A stretch of 64,000 bases of DNA, taken from contig NZ_JALPVL010000002.1 in NCBI RefSeq assembly GCF_023544465.1, positions 310,001 through 374,000 of the forward strand, in the 5' to 3' direction. The translations under genes were made by a program, and so were the position numbers. This document shows, piece by piece, positions 27,891 to 35,803 of the stretch; within the stretch, counting starts at the first letter, position 1; each line of letters opens with the position of its first letter. The DNA comes from Paractinoplanes maris (GTDB lineage: Bacteria; Actinomycetota; Actinomycetes; Mycobacteriales; Micromonosporaceae). Below the pieces are notes generated by a model. It was not told the origin of the DNA and searched no databases. It saw only the letters and a list, made by a program, of their open reading frames with translations.

Positions 27891-29807
27891 GTGTCTCATC
27901 GGATCATGCGAGCAGCGCTGTCGGCCGCCCTCGTCACGGGCTCGACCGCGCTCGTCCTGAGCGCCCCCGGCCCGGCCTCGGCCGTCGACCTCGCGAAGCC
28001 CCTCGAGATCGCGTCGTTCGGTGACCTCGTCGTGGACGGCCCCGGCAAGCGGATCCACATCTCCGATCCGGTCGGCGGCAAGCTGGTCACGACGGACTTC
28101 GCCGGGGTGGTCCAGAACACCTCGACCGACAATCCCGGTATCACCGGGCTGACTCTCACCAAGAGCGGCGACGTCTATGCCGCGTCGCCCAGCCGGAACG
28201 CGCTCATCGCCTTCAACGCGACCGGCAAACGGCTCGAAACCTACCCGAACACCGAGGTCGAGCCGGCCACCGTGGCCGAGGCCGGCGGCTCGTTGTGGTT
28301 CGGCGCGGCCGGCGGCGGGCTGGGCAAGCTCCAGCGCGGCGACGAGGACGAGCTGGTTCCCGACCTCACCAGCACGACCTTCGACAAGGCGCCGGCCCTG
28401 GCGGCCAATGGCAACCTGATCGCCGCGGTCGACCCGTCGGCCGCCGCCGGCACCGTCAGTGTCATCGACGTCTCGACCGCCACCCCGTCCACCGTGGTCA
28501 CCCAGGGTCTCGGTCAGACGCGTGACCTGGCGTTCACCGCCGACGGCAGCCGGCTGGTCGTGACCGGGCCCAAGGGCCTGGCCCGCGCGGTGAAGCCGGC
28601 CGACCTGAGCACGATCCAGAACTACACCGCCGGCACGGACGGCAACGCCGTGGCCGTGAAGCCGGACGGCACCGTCGCGGTCGGCATCGGTGGCACGACC
28701 AGTAAGGCCGTCTCGGTCTTCGCGCCCGGCTCGGCCACCCCGGCCAAGCAGTTCTCGCTCAAGGGCACCGGCACACTGCAGCCCGGCGGTCTGGCCTGGG
28801 AGCCCGGTGGCCCGCGCCTGTTCGGCGTCTCGGGCAGCGGTGGCAAATACTCGCTGCAGATCTTCGGCGACCCGAGCAAGCTCGCCACCGCGCTTCAACT
28901 GACCGTGCCGGCCAAGCTGTCGTTCGGTCAGACGGCCACGATCACCGGCACCTTCACCGGCGCGGTCCCGGCCGGGCTGCCCGTGGTGATCACCCGCAAG
29001 GACGCGGCCGGCAGCCGCCGCGTGGGCCCGCAGACGGTGCCCGCCTCCGGCAAGTTCTCGATCAGCGACAAACCCACCCGGGCCGGATCGGTCACCTACA
29101 CCGTCGCCTTCGCCGGCAACGCCGACTACCTCCCGGTCACCGCCACCAAGTCGTTCCCGGTGGGCACGATCAAACCGACGACACTCACTCTTGACCGCAA
29201 CGGCAGCACCTTCGCCGCCGGGTCGACGGTGACGTTCACCGCCAAGCTGGGCGCCACCCACTCGAGCCGTACGGTCGAGATCTGGGCCGACCCGTACGGC
29301 AGTGACCTGCCCAATCGCCTCGTGCGCACGGCCACGGCGAGCAGCCAGGGCGTCGTGACCGCATCGGTCAAGCTGACCCGCACGACGACCATGTCGGCGA
29401 TCTTCCGCGGTGACGCCTTCACCTCGGCGCGCACGGTCAAGTCGACGGTCGCCACCAAGGTCAGCGTCTCGGTCGCGCTCGACCGGCACTACGGGACAGG
29501 CAACATCGGCTCCGTGTCGTATCACTTCCTGCGCTCGACGATCAATCCGCAGTTCATCACCAGCATGTCGGCCTACCCGGGCCGGTCGGCCTATCTGGAG
29601 ATCCAGTATCACGACGGCAAGCAGTGGCAGCCGTGGAAGGCCGTCTATACCAAGCTGTACGACAACAAGGCCTACAACGAGCTGACCGGCACCCACACCG
29701 TCGGGTTGATGTATCGGGTACGGGCCTCCTACATCTACGCCAAGTCGGGCGACACGGTGAACACCACGACCTACGGCACCTACAAATACTTCACCTTCAC
29801 GAAGTAG
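27891..29807 (+). CDS. Secreted protein with beta-propeller-like and Ig-like domains
   Basis: A 638-aa exported protein. A signal peptide (RAALSAALVTGSTALVLS, cleaved near APGPASA) is followed by about 300 residues of repeated YVTN/NHL-like blades (LTLTKSGDVYAAS, DLAFTADGSRLVVTG, NAVAVKPDGTVAVG), then two or three Ig-like beta domains (LTVPAKLSFGQTATITGTFTG, LTLDRNGSTFAAGSTVTFTAKL) and a C-terminal beta domain rich in Tyr. No enzyme motif is seen. It is probably an extracellular adhesion or scaffold protein. The GTG start is set by a leaderless -10 box. Confidence 0.8.
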   Translation: MSHRIMRAALSAALVTGSTALVLSAPGPASAVDLAKPLEIASFGDLVVDGPGKRIHISDPVGGKLVTTDFAGVVQNTSTDNPGITGLTLTKSGDVYAASPSRNALIAFNATGKRLETYPNTEVEPATVAEAGGSLWFGAAGGGLGKLQRGDEDELVPDLTSTTFDKAPALAANGNLIAAVDPSAAAGTVSVIDVSTATPSTVVTQGLGQTRDLAFTADGSRLVVTGPKGLARAVKPADLSTIQNYTAGTDGNAVAVKPDGTVAVGIGGTTSKAVSVFAPGSATPAKQFSLKGTGTLQPGGLAWEPGGPRLFGVSGSGGKYSLQIFGDPSKLATALQLTVPAKLSFGQTATITGTFTGAVPAGLPVVITRKDAAGSRRVGPQTVPASGKFSISDKPTRAGSVTYTVAFAGNADYLPVTATKSFPVGTIKPTTLTLDRNGSTFAAGSTVTFTAKLGATHSSRTVEIWADPYGSDLPNRLVRTATASSQGVVTASVKLTRTTTMSAIFRGDAFTSARTVKSTVATKVSVSVALDRHYGTGNIGSVSYHFLRSTINPQFITSMSAYPGRSAYLEIQYHDGKQWQPWKAVYTKLYDNKAYNELTGTHTVGLMYRVRASYIYAKSGDTVNTTTYGTYKYFTFTK

Positions 29808-29834
29808 CCGTGCGGGCCGGCACTCGAGCCTGCT

Positions 29835-29840
29835 TAGACT
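29835..29840 (+). promoter_or_regulatory. -10 box (TAGACT), leaderless start of SelW-like gene
   Basis: TAGACT ends 8 nt before the GTG at 29849, consistent with a leaderless transcript. Confidence 0.5.
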
Positions 29841-29848
29841 CGACGCTT

Positions 29849-30199
29849 GTGACGAGACGACCCCGCCTGGAGATCGAGTACTGCACGCAGTGCCGCTGGC
29901 TGCTGCGGGCCGCGTGGACGGCTCAGGAGCTGCTCACCACGTTTCAGAAGGAGCTGGGTGAGGTGGCCCTGGTGCCCGGCACGGGCGGGGTGTTCGAGAT
30001 CCGGCTCGACGAGGAGCTGCTCTGGTCCCGCCGGGAGAGCGGCTTCCCGGAGCTGCCCGAGCTGAAGCGGCTGGTGCGCGACCGCATCGCCCCCGGCCGC
30101 TCCCTCGGCCACACCGACCGCGCGAGCGAGGACCGGCCGAGCGACCACGCCGGCCAGGACGCGGGTAATGCGATGGCGACGACCGACGAATCGCCCTAA
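29849..30199 (+). CDS. SelT/SelW/SelH (Rdx) family protein
   Basis: A 116-aa thioredoxin-fold protein of the Rdx family. The N-terminal IEYCTQCRWLLRAAW carries the CxxC redox motif with Cys in place of the selenocysteine found in animal SelW; GGVFEIRLDEELLWSR and a C-terminal helix follow. A hydrophilic, disordered tail of about 35 aa extends past the usual domain end. Family members are thought to be thiol oxidoreductases, with no defined bacterial substrate. The GTG at 29849 follows a TAGACT box by 8 nt. The methyltransferase gene begins 11 bases after the stop but has its own -10 box inside this gene. Confidence 0.87.
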   Translation: MTRRPRLEIEYCTQCRWLLRAAWTAQELLTTFQKELGEVALVPGTGGVFEIRLDEELLWSRRESGFPELPELKRLVRDRIAPGRSLGHTDRASEDRPSDHAGQDAGNAMATTDESP

Positions 30200-30202
30200 C
30201 GT
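30197..30202 (+). promoter_or_regulatory. -10 box (TAACGT), leaderless start of methyltransferase gene
   Basis: TAACGT overlaps the stop codon of the SelW-like gene and lies 7 nt before the GTG at 30210. It implies a separate leaderless transcript. Confidence 0.55.
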
Positions 30203-30209
30203 CGGCCGC

Positions 30210-31118
30210 GTGATCTATCAGCATCCGCTGCACTACCTGCTCGGTGTCGAGGGGCTGTCCCTTCTCCGGGCCTACGGCGGGGAGCGCGACCGCGCCTTCG
30301 CCGAGGAGCGGGTGGCCGAGATCCGCCAGCTGCTGGACGACCCGGCGCTGGCCGTCGACGGGGTCGAGGCTCGCGCGGTCGACACGGTCACCGGTTATCG
30401 CGTGTGGTCCGAGACCTACGACCAACCGGGCAACGGCCTCTTCGCGTACGAGGAACCGTTCGTCCGCGGCATCGTCGAGGCGCTCGAGCCCGGGGTCGCC
30501 GTCGACGCCGCCTGCGGCACCGGACGGCACGCGGCCCATCTCGCGTCGCTCGGCCATCGAGTGACCGGAGTGGACAGTTCGCCCGACATGCTGGCCCAGG
30601 CCCGCGTCCGCGTGCCGCAGGCGACCTTTCTCGAGGGCGACCTGGACGCGTTGCCGGTGGCCGACGAGCACGCCGACCTGGTGATCTGTGCGCTCGCCCT
30701 GGCCCATCTGCCCGATCTGCGCCCGGCGCTGGCCGAGCTGGCGCGGGTCCTCAAGCCCGGCGGCCATCTGATCGTCACCGACATCCACCACGAGCGGGTG
30801 CTGCTCGGCTCGGTGCCGCACGTCCGCACCGACGACGACGAGCCCCGGCTGATCCCCTCCCACCGGCACCGGGCCAGTGATTATCTGGCCGCCGCCCTCC
30901 CGCACGGCCTGATCGTGCGGGCGTGCGCCGAGCCGATCGCCGACGGCCCGGTCGGCCGGCGCTTCCCGATCGAGGAGTGGGACACCTGGCCGTGGACCCT
31001 GATCGGCCAGGCCCCCGAGGCCTTCCAGGCGGCGGCGGCCGGCTCCCCGGTCGCGATCATGTGGCATTTCCAGGCGGGTCAGCGCGAGAAGAGCACGTCC
31101 AGGTCGCGCTCGGCGTAG
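30210..31118 (+). CDS. Class I SAM-dependent methyltransferase
   Basis: A 302-aa methyltransferase of the UbiE/Methyltransf_11 type. The SAM-binding loop is VAVDAACGTGRHAAHLASLGH, motif II is VTGVDSSPDMLAQAR, followed by LEGDLDALPV, DLVICALALAHLPD and the post-domain LKPGGHLIVTDIH. The N-terminal 90 residues form a helical lid. The acceptor is unknown; a small metabolite is likely. The GTG start follows a TAACGT box by 7 nt. Its last 40 bases overlap the end of the convergent DinB-type gene, so the C-terminal tail (KSTSRSRS) may be a recent extension. Confidence 0.88.
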   Translation: MIYQHPLHYLLGVEGLSLLRAYGGERDRAFAEERVAEIRQLLDDPALAVDGVEARAVDTVTGYRVWSETYDQPGNGLFAYEEPFVRGIVEALEPGVAVDAACGTGRHAAHLASLGHRVTGVDSSPDMLAQARVRVPQATFLEGDLDALPVADEHADLVICALALAHLPDLRPALAELARVLKPGGHLIVTDIHHERVLLGSVPHVRTDDDEPRLIPSHRHRASDYLAAALPHGLIVRACAEPIADGPVGRRFPIEEWDTWPWTLIGQAPEAFQAAAAGSPVAIMWHFQAGQREKSTSRSRSA

Positions 31119-31819
31119 AGCCGGTGCTGCCACTCCTCGTTCAGAACGGTCAACAGACATTTCCGTACGGGGAAAGCCCGCGGCGGCGGCCAGCCGGCTC
31201 CCTCGACGGCTGTGGTGTCGGCGGCCAGCGACTCGTCGGTGAGCCCGTCGATCACCCGGCGCACAGTCGCCATCCGGTCGAGCCGCACCGCCAGCACCTC
31301 GTCGAGGCTGGGCCGCACCGTCCGATCCCGCGGCACCCCGGGCGTGTCTTCCATCCCGTCCCACGGCAGGTCGAGCGGGTGCCACGGCGCCGGGTCGCCC
31401 AGGATCGCCCGGGAGACCCACGCGTCGGTGGCGAACGCCAGGTGCCGCAGCGTCTCGATGAACGACCACTCGCTGTCGACCGACTCGTGCAGGAGCGCGG
31501 GCGGAAGCTTGCGGGCCCGCTCGACGGTGCCCTCCCACAACCGCTCGACGATGTCCCACGCCTCGCGGAAGCCGGCCGGATCGACTGGTCGCATCTTGGG
31601 CCGGTCCGGGTCGCGCCGGTCCAGCTCGGCCTCGATCAGCGGCGCCACGTCGACCCCGTTGATCACCAGGTTCTCGACCCCGCCGTCGATGCTGACGTTG
31701 CCCAGATAGACGCCCCGCATCACCGAGTCGAAGAAGTCGGTGTCGCGGAAGACGCTGCGGCGCAGGTCGACGAAGTTGAACCGGGAACCGCTCAGGTCTT
31801 GGTGCTCGAAATCAGCCAT
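31079..31819 (-). CDS. DinB-family protein with N-terminal pentapeptide-like segment
   Basis: A 246-aa protein. The first 60 residues show pentapeptide-repeat character (FEHQDLSGSRFNFVDLRRSVFRD read in fives). The rest is a DinB/DUF664 four-helix bundle with potential metal-binding His in EWSFIETLRHLAFATDAWV and NEEWQHRLYAERDLD. DinB-fold enzymes include mycothiol- or bacillithiol-dependent transferases, so a thiol-linked detoxification role is possible. ATG 31819 lies 7 nt after TACCGT, which fixes the start. The 3' end overlaps the convergent methyltransferase gene by 40 bases. Confidence 0.85.
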   Translation of the reverse strand: MADFEHQDLSGSRFNFVDLRRSVFRDTDFFDSVMRGVYLGNVSIDGGVENLVINGVDVAPLIEAELDRRDPDRPKMRPVDPAGFREAWDIVERLWEGTVERARKLPPALLHESVDSEWSFIETLRHLAFATDAWVSRAILGDPAPWHPLDLPWDGMEDTPGVPRDRTVRPSLDEVLAVRLDRMATVRRVIDGLTDESLAADTTAVEGAGWPPPRAFPVRKCLLTVLNEEWQHRLYAERDLDVLFSR

Positions 31820-31826
31820 GAGCGGC

Positions 31827-31832
31827 ACGGTA
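31827..31832 (-). promoter_or_regulatory. -10 box (TACCGT), leaderless start of DinB-type gene
   Basis: On the minus strand TACCGT precedes the ATG at 31819 by exactly 7 nt, the same box and spacing as for the tetR gene at 20653. Confidence 0.55.
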
Positions 31833-31848
31833 ATCCCTGTTCCGGACG

Positions 31849-32655
31849 TTACGCTTCCCTATCCCGCACCCGGTGACGGCCGATCGGCACGATCATCGGC
31901 GTGTTCGAGATCGGGTCGTTCACCAGGCGGCAGCGCATGCCGAAGACGTCGGCGACGATCTCTTCGGACAGCACGTCGTTGGGGTGGCCCGCGGTCACCA
32001 CCGCGCCGTCCTTCATCACCACCAGGTGGTCGGCGTAGCGGAAGGCCAGGTTGAGCTCGTGCAGCACGATCACGATCGTGGTGCCCTCGGCCTCGTTCAG
32101 GTCGGTCAGCAGGTCGAGCACCTCGACCTGGTGGCTGATGTCGAGATAGGTGGTCGGCTCGTCGAGCAGCAGGATCCCGGTGCGCTGGGCCAGCGCCATC
32201 GCGATCCACACCCGCTGCCGCTGGCCGCCGGAGAGCTCGTCGACCGGGCGGGCGGCCAGCGCCAGCGTGCCGGTCGCGGTGAGCGCCGCCGTGACCGCCT
32301 CGTCGTCGTCGCCGCTCCACCGCCGGAACCAGCCCTGGTGCACGTGCCGGCCCCGGCTGACCAGGTCGGTCACCGTGATGCCGTCCGGCGCGACCGGGCC
32401 CTGGGGCAGGATGCCGAGCTGGAGCGCGACCTCGCGGCTGGGTGTGGCGTGGATCGACTTGCCGTCCAGCAGGACGTCGCCCGACGAGGCCGGGAGCAGG
32501 CGGGCCAGCCCCCGCAGGAAGGTCGACTTCCCGCACGCGTTGGGCCCGACGATGATCGTCACCTGGCCGGTCGGCACGGGCATGGTCAGGTCGCGGACGA
32601 CCGTCCGCTCGCCGTAACCCAGCGACAACCCGTCGGCCTTCAGATCCCAGGGCAC
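31849..32655 (-). CDS. Siderophore ABC importer ATPase (FecE/FepC-like)
   Basis: The 268-aa ATP-hydrolysing subunit of the iron-siderophore importer. It has Walker A IVGPNACGKST, the Q-loop in LGILPQGPVAPDG, signature LSGGQRQRVWIA, Walker B GILLLDEPT and the H-loop in VLHELNLAFRYAD, all typical of FepC-type ATPases. The GTG at 32655 comes 6 nt after GGAGG and overlaps nothing; the permease stop is just 2 bases upstream. It is the last gene of the four-gene operon, in the order binding protein, permease, permease, ATPase. Confidence 0.95.
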   Translation of the reverse strand: MPWDLKADGLSLGYGERTVVRDLTMPVPTGQVTIIVGPNACGKSTFLRGLARLLPASSGDVLLDGKSIHATPSREVALQLGILPQGPVAPDGITVTDLVSRGRHVHQGWFRRWSGDDDEAVTAALTATGTLALAARPVDELSGGQRQRVWIAMALAQRTGILLLDEPTTYLDISHQVEVLDLLTDLNEAEGTTIVIVLHELNLAFRYADHLVVMKDGAVVTAGHPNDVLSEEIVADVFGMRCRLVNDPISNTPMIVPIGRHRVRDREA

Positions 32656-32657
32656 GA

Positions 32658-33689
32658 TCAACCTCCTCGGCCGGAGCGATTGGCCGTGGCCAGCAGCCAC
32701 AGCAGGTAGGGGGCGCCGATGACGCCGGTGACGACGCCGACCGGGAACTCGCGCGAGCCGAGCAGGTGCGACCCGATGAAGTCGGAGACGAGCACGAGCA
32801 GGGCGCCGACCAGAGCAGCCTGGATGAGTACGGGACGTCCGCCGCCGACCAGACGCGCGGCGATCGGGCCGGACATGAACGCCACGAAGGCGATCGGCCC
32901 GGCCGCCGCGGTCGCCATCCCGGCCAGGCCGACCGCGATGATCAGCAGCGCGAAACGGCTCCACTGGACGCGTACGCCGAAGGCCGTGGCCAGATCGTCG
33001 CCGAGCTGCATGCCGGTCAGCGCGCGCCCCAGGATCAGGGCCAGGGGCAGCAGGATCACCAGGGCGACCGCGAGCGGGACGATCTGCGGCCACGTCCGGC
33101 CGTTGACGCTGCCGGTCAGCCAGATCATCGCCTCGGCCGCGACTTTGACGTCCGAGCGGGTCAGAATGTAGGAGGTGATGCTGGTCAGCACCGTGCCGAT
33201 GCCGATCCCGACCAGGATGAAGCGATAGCCGCCCACCCCTTTGCGCCACGACAGCGCATAGATCGTCAGCGCGCTGACCACCGCACCGGCCAGACCGGCG
33301 GCCGCGACGATGCCGCCGTCGAGCCCGAGGACCAGCACGGCCACGATTCCCGCAGTCGTCGCGCCCTGGCTCACCCCGATCACGTCGGGGCTGGCCAGCG
33401 GGTTGCGCAAAAGCTGCTGAAAGACCGTGCCGGCCAGCCCGAAGGCCAGCCCGGTCAGAGCCGAGACGGAGGCCCGGGGCAGGCGCAGGTCGCGCATGAT
33501 GTAGTCGACGCCGGCCGGGGTGGGCAGGCCCAGCAGCGAGCGCACCACGTCGGGCAGCGAGATCTGGAAGTCGCCGTAGGACAGCGTGAGCGCGAACATA
33601 CCGAGCACCGCGACCAGCAGCGCGACGGCAACGGTCCGGGCCCGGGCCGACTCCCGGCCGCGGGTTGTCGCGACCACCCCCACGCTCAC
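32658..33689 (-). CDS. Siderophore ABC importer permease (FecCD family, second)
   Basis: A 343-aa FecCD/BtuC-type permease with about nine or ten membrane helices. Family marks are LRLPRASVSALTGLAFGLAGTVFQQLLRNPLASPDVIGVSQGAT and, near the end, GPIAFVAFMSGPIAARLVGG, where the coupling helix contacts the ATPase. It pairs with the other permease as a heterodimer that passes ferric siderophore across the membrane. The GTG start overlaps the stop of the first permease gene by 4 bases (GTGA), so translation is coupled. Confidence 0.94.
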   Translation of the reverse strand: MSVGVVATTRGRESARARTVAVALLVAVLGMFALTLSYGDFQISLPDVVRSLLGLPTPAGVDYIMRDLRLPRASVSALTGLAFGLAGTVFQQLLRNPLASPDVIGVSQGATTAGIVAVLVLGLDGGIVAAAGLAGAVVSALTIYALSWRKGVGGYRFILVGIGIGTVLTSITSYILTRSDVKVAAEAMIWLTGSVNGRTWPQIVPLAVALVILLPLALILGRALTGMQLGDDLATAFGVRVQWSRFALLIIAVGLAGMATAAAGPIAFVAFMSGPIAARLVGGGRPVLIQAALVGALLVLVSDFIGSHLLGSREFPVGVVTGVIGAPYLLWLLATANRSGRGG

Positions 33690-34711
33690 AGCTCGGCCAG
33701 TTTCTCGCGACGGGCCATGGCCACGAAGATCGGCGCCCCGATGATCGCGGTGACGATGCCGACCTGCACCTCACCCGGGCGCGCGACGACCCGGCCGATC
33801 ACGTCGGCCACGAGCAGCAGCAACGGCGCCAGCAGCATCGAATACGGCAGCAGCCAGCGGTGGTCGGGCCCGGTGATGGACCGGGCGATGTGCGGGATGA
33901 CGAGACCGATGAACACCAGCGGGCCGGCCATCGAGGTGGCCGTGCCGCAGAGCAGGACCACCGCGCCGGCCGCGACGAGCCGGGCGACGATCACGTTCTG
34001 ACCGAACGAGGTGGCGACGTCGTCGCCCAGGGCCAGCGCGTTGAGCGCCCGCGCGGAATACAGGGCCAGGAGGGCGCCGGCGATCAGGAACGGCACACTC
34101 TGGACGGCGACGTCGGTGCCCCGCCCGGCCAGCGAGCCGACCTGCCAGAAGCGGAACTGGTCGTAGGCGTCCACGTCGGTGATCAGGACGGCGGTGGTGA
34201 ACGAGACCAGCGCCGCCGTGACCGCGGCCCCGGCCAGTGCGAGCTTGACCGGGGTGGCACCGCCGCGCCCGATCGAGCCGACGGTGTAGACCAGGACCGA
34301 GGTGATCGCGGCCCCGAGAAAGCCGAACCAGACGTACCCGGTCAGGCTCGTGATGCCGAAGAAGCTGATCGCGATGACGATGAACAGACCGGCGCCGGCG
34401 TTGACACCGAGGATGCCGGGGTCGGCCAGCGGGTTGCGGGTGACACCCTGGATCACCGCGCCGGCCAGTCCGAAGGCGGCCCCGGCGAGCAGACCGACGA
34501 TCGTCCGGGGCAGGCGGGACTGGGTGACGATCAGGTCTTCGGTCGAGTTCGGATCCGGGTTCACCAGCGCGTGCAGCACCGTGCCGAAGGGCACGTCCCG
34601 GGCGCCGACGGCGAGGCTCAGCAGCGCGGCACCGGCGAGGGCCGCCGCGATCACCACCAGTCCGGTGGTGAGCACGACGGCCCTGCGGTGCCGGGTGTCT
34701 GTGTCCGGCAC
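33686..34711 (-). CDS. Siderophore ABC importer permease (FecCD family, first)
   Basis: A 341-aa FecCD permease. It shows LPRTIVGLLAGAAFGLAGAVIQGVTRNPLADPGILGVNAGA, the canonical family signature, and GPLVFIGLVIPHIARSITGPDHRWLLPYS at the coupling region, which is closer to the FepD consensus than its partner. About nine membrane helices are predicted. The GTG at 34711 lies 6 bases after the binding-protein stop, so it is co-transcribed. It forms a heterodimer with the downstream permease. Confidence 0.94.
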   Translation of the reverse strand: MPDTDTRHRRAVVLTTGLVVIAAALAGAALLSLAVGARDVPFGTVLHALVNPDPNSTEDLIVTQSRLPRTIVGLLAGAAFGLAGAVIQGVTRNPLADPGILGVNAGAGLFIVIAISFFGITSLTGYVWFGFLGAAITSVLVYTVGSIGRGGATPVKLALAGAAVTAALVSFTTAVLITDVDAYDQFRFWQVGSLAGRGTDVAVQSVPFLIAGALLALYSARALNALALGDDVATSFGQNVIVARLVAAGAVVLLCGTATSMAGPLVFIGLVIPHIARSITGPDHRWLLPYSMLLAPLLLLVADVIGRVVARPGEVQVGIVTAIIGAPIFVAMARREKLAEL

Positions 34712-34717
34712 CGGTAG

Positions 34718-35728
34718 TCAGCCGGCGGCGGTGGCCAGCAACGGGGTGACCTTGTCCACGGCGTAGGACAGGCCGGCGACGGACGCGCTCGAGAACGCGT
34801 TCGAGATGTCCTTGTCATCCATGTAGGCGACGTGCCCGGCCTTGACCGACGGCACCGCCTGGAAGAGCTTGTCGTTCTTGACCTGGTCCAGAGTGGCCTG
34901 GATCAGGAACACCACCGTGACGCCGGCGTCGGCCAGGTCGAGCTGCTCGTTGGAGAGCGGGATGTAGAACGAGTCCTTCTTCAGGGCCTCGATCGCCGGC
35001 GCGTTCTTGAAGCCGAGCTTGGTGAGGAAGTCGACCCGGCCGTCGCCGGTGACGTAGGCGCCCCAGCCGTCCCCGGTGCGGGCGACCGCGGCGACGGTCT
35101 TGTCCTTGAATCCCGGGTTGGCCGCGGCGGCCGCGGTGAACTTCGCGTCCAGGTCGGTCTTGAGCTTGGCCGCCTCGGTCTGCTTGCCGAGCGCCTTGCC
35201 GATCATGTCGAGCTGCTGCTCCCACGTGGTCAGATACATCTCGCCGCCCTGGGGGACGTCGACCACGGGCACGCCGAGCTTGGCCAGCTGGTCGTGGCGC
35301 GCCTTCTCGCCGCTGCCCCGGGTGTCGAGGATCAGGTCGGGCTTGAGGGCCGCCACCTTCTCCATGTCGAGCTCGAGGGTGCCGAGGATCTCGGGTGCCG
35401 TCGTGTACTTCCCGGCGTTCCACGGGCCCTGACCCTCGCCGCCGAACGCCAGCCAGTCGGACGCCCCGACCGGCTGCACGCCGAGCGAGAGGGCGACGTC
35501 GGCGTCGCTCCAGCCCAGCGCGACGACCCGCTCGGGCTGCTTGCCGACCGTCACGTCGCCGAAGGCGGTAGTGATCGTGACCGGGAACTGGGAGGCGGCC
35601 GACGGGCCCGGATCGGAGGCCGCGCCGGTGTCCTCCGTGCCGCTCGTCGAGCAGCCGGAGAGGGCCACGACGGCACCGAGGATGGCTACCGGCAGCAACC
35701 GGCGGGCGCGCGAAAAGGGTGAACGCAT
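34718..35728 (-). CDS. Siderophore-binding lipoprotein (FepB/FhuD-like)
   Basis: A 336-aa substrate-binding lipoprotein of class III (BtuF/FepB/FhuD fold). The signal peptide ends in the lipobox VALSGCS, so the mature protein is lipidated on Cys and held outside the membrane. Conserved segments are RVVALGWSDADVALSLGVQPVG, LDMEKVAALKPDLILDTRG and GDGWGAYVTGDGRVDFLTKLGF. It delivers ferric siderophore to the permease pair. ATG 35728 follows GGAG by 6 nt. An IdeR/DtxR-type iron box lies 20 bases upstream, so expression should rise under iron limitation. Confidence 0.94.
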   Translation of the reverse strand: MRSPFSRARRLLPVAILGAVVALSGCSTSGTEDTGAASDPGPSAASQFPVTITTAFGDVTVGKQPERVVALGWSDADVALSLGVQPVGASDWLAFGGEGQGPWNAGKYTTAPEILGTLELDMEKVAALKPDLILDTRGSGEKARHDQLAKLGVPVVDVPQGGEMYLTTWEQQLDMIGKALGKQTEAAKLKTDLDAKFTAAAAANPGFKDKTVAAVARTGDGWGAYVTGDGRVDFLTKLGFKNAPAIEALKKDSFYIPLSNEQLDLADAGVTVVFLIQATLDQVKNDKLFQAVPSVKAGHVAYMDDKDISNAFSSASVAGLSYAVDKVTPLLATAAG

Positions 35729-35747
35729 GAAGGCTCCATCAAGATTC

Positions 35748-35766
35748 AAAGGTGAGCCTAACCTAA
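35748..35766 (-). promoter_or_regulatory. IdeR/DtxR iron box
   Basis: On the minus strand the site reads TTAGGTTAGGCTCACCTTT. It matches the actinobacterial IdeR/DmdR consensus (TTAGGTTAGGCTAACCTAA) at 16 of 19 positions. It lies directly upstream of the siderophore-binding lipoprotein gene, where iron-loaded IdeR would block the promoter. Confidence 0.85.
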
Positions 35767-35803
35767 CGGCAACCACCATATCCGCAAGTCACAGCCACTC
35801 AGG

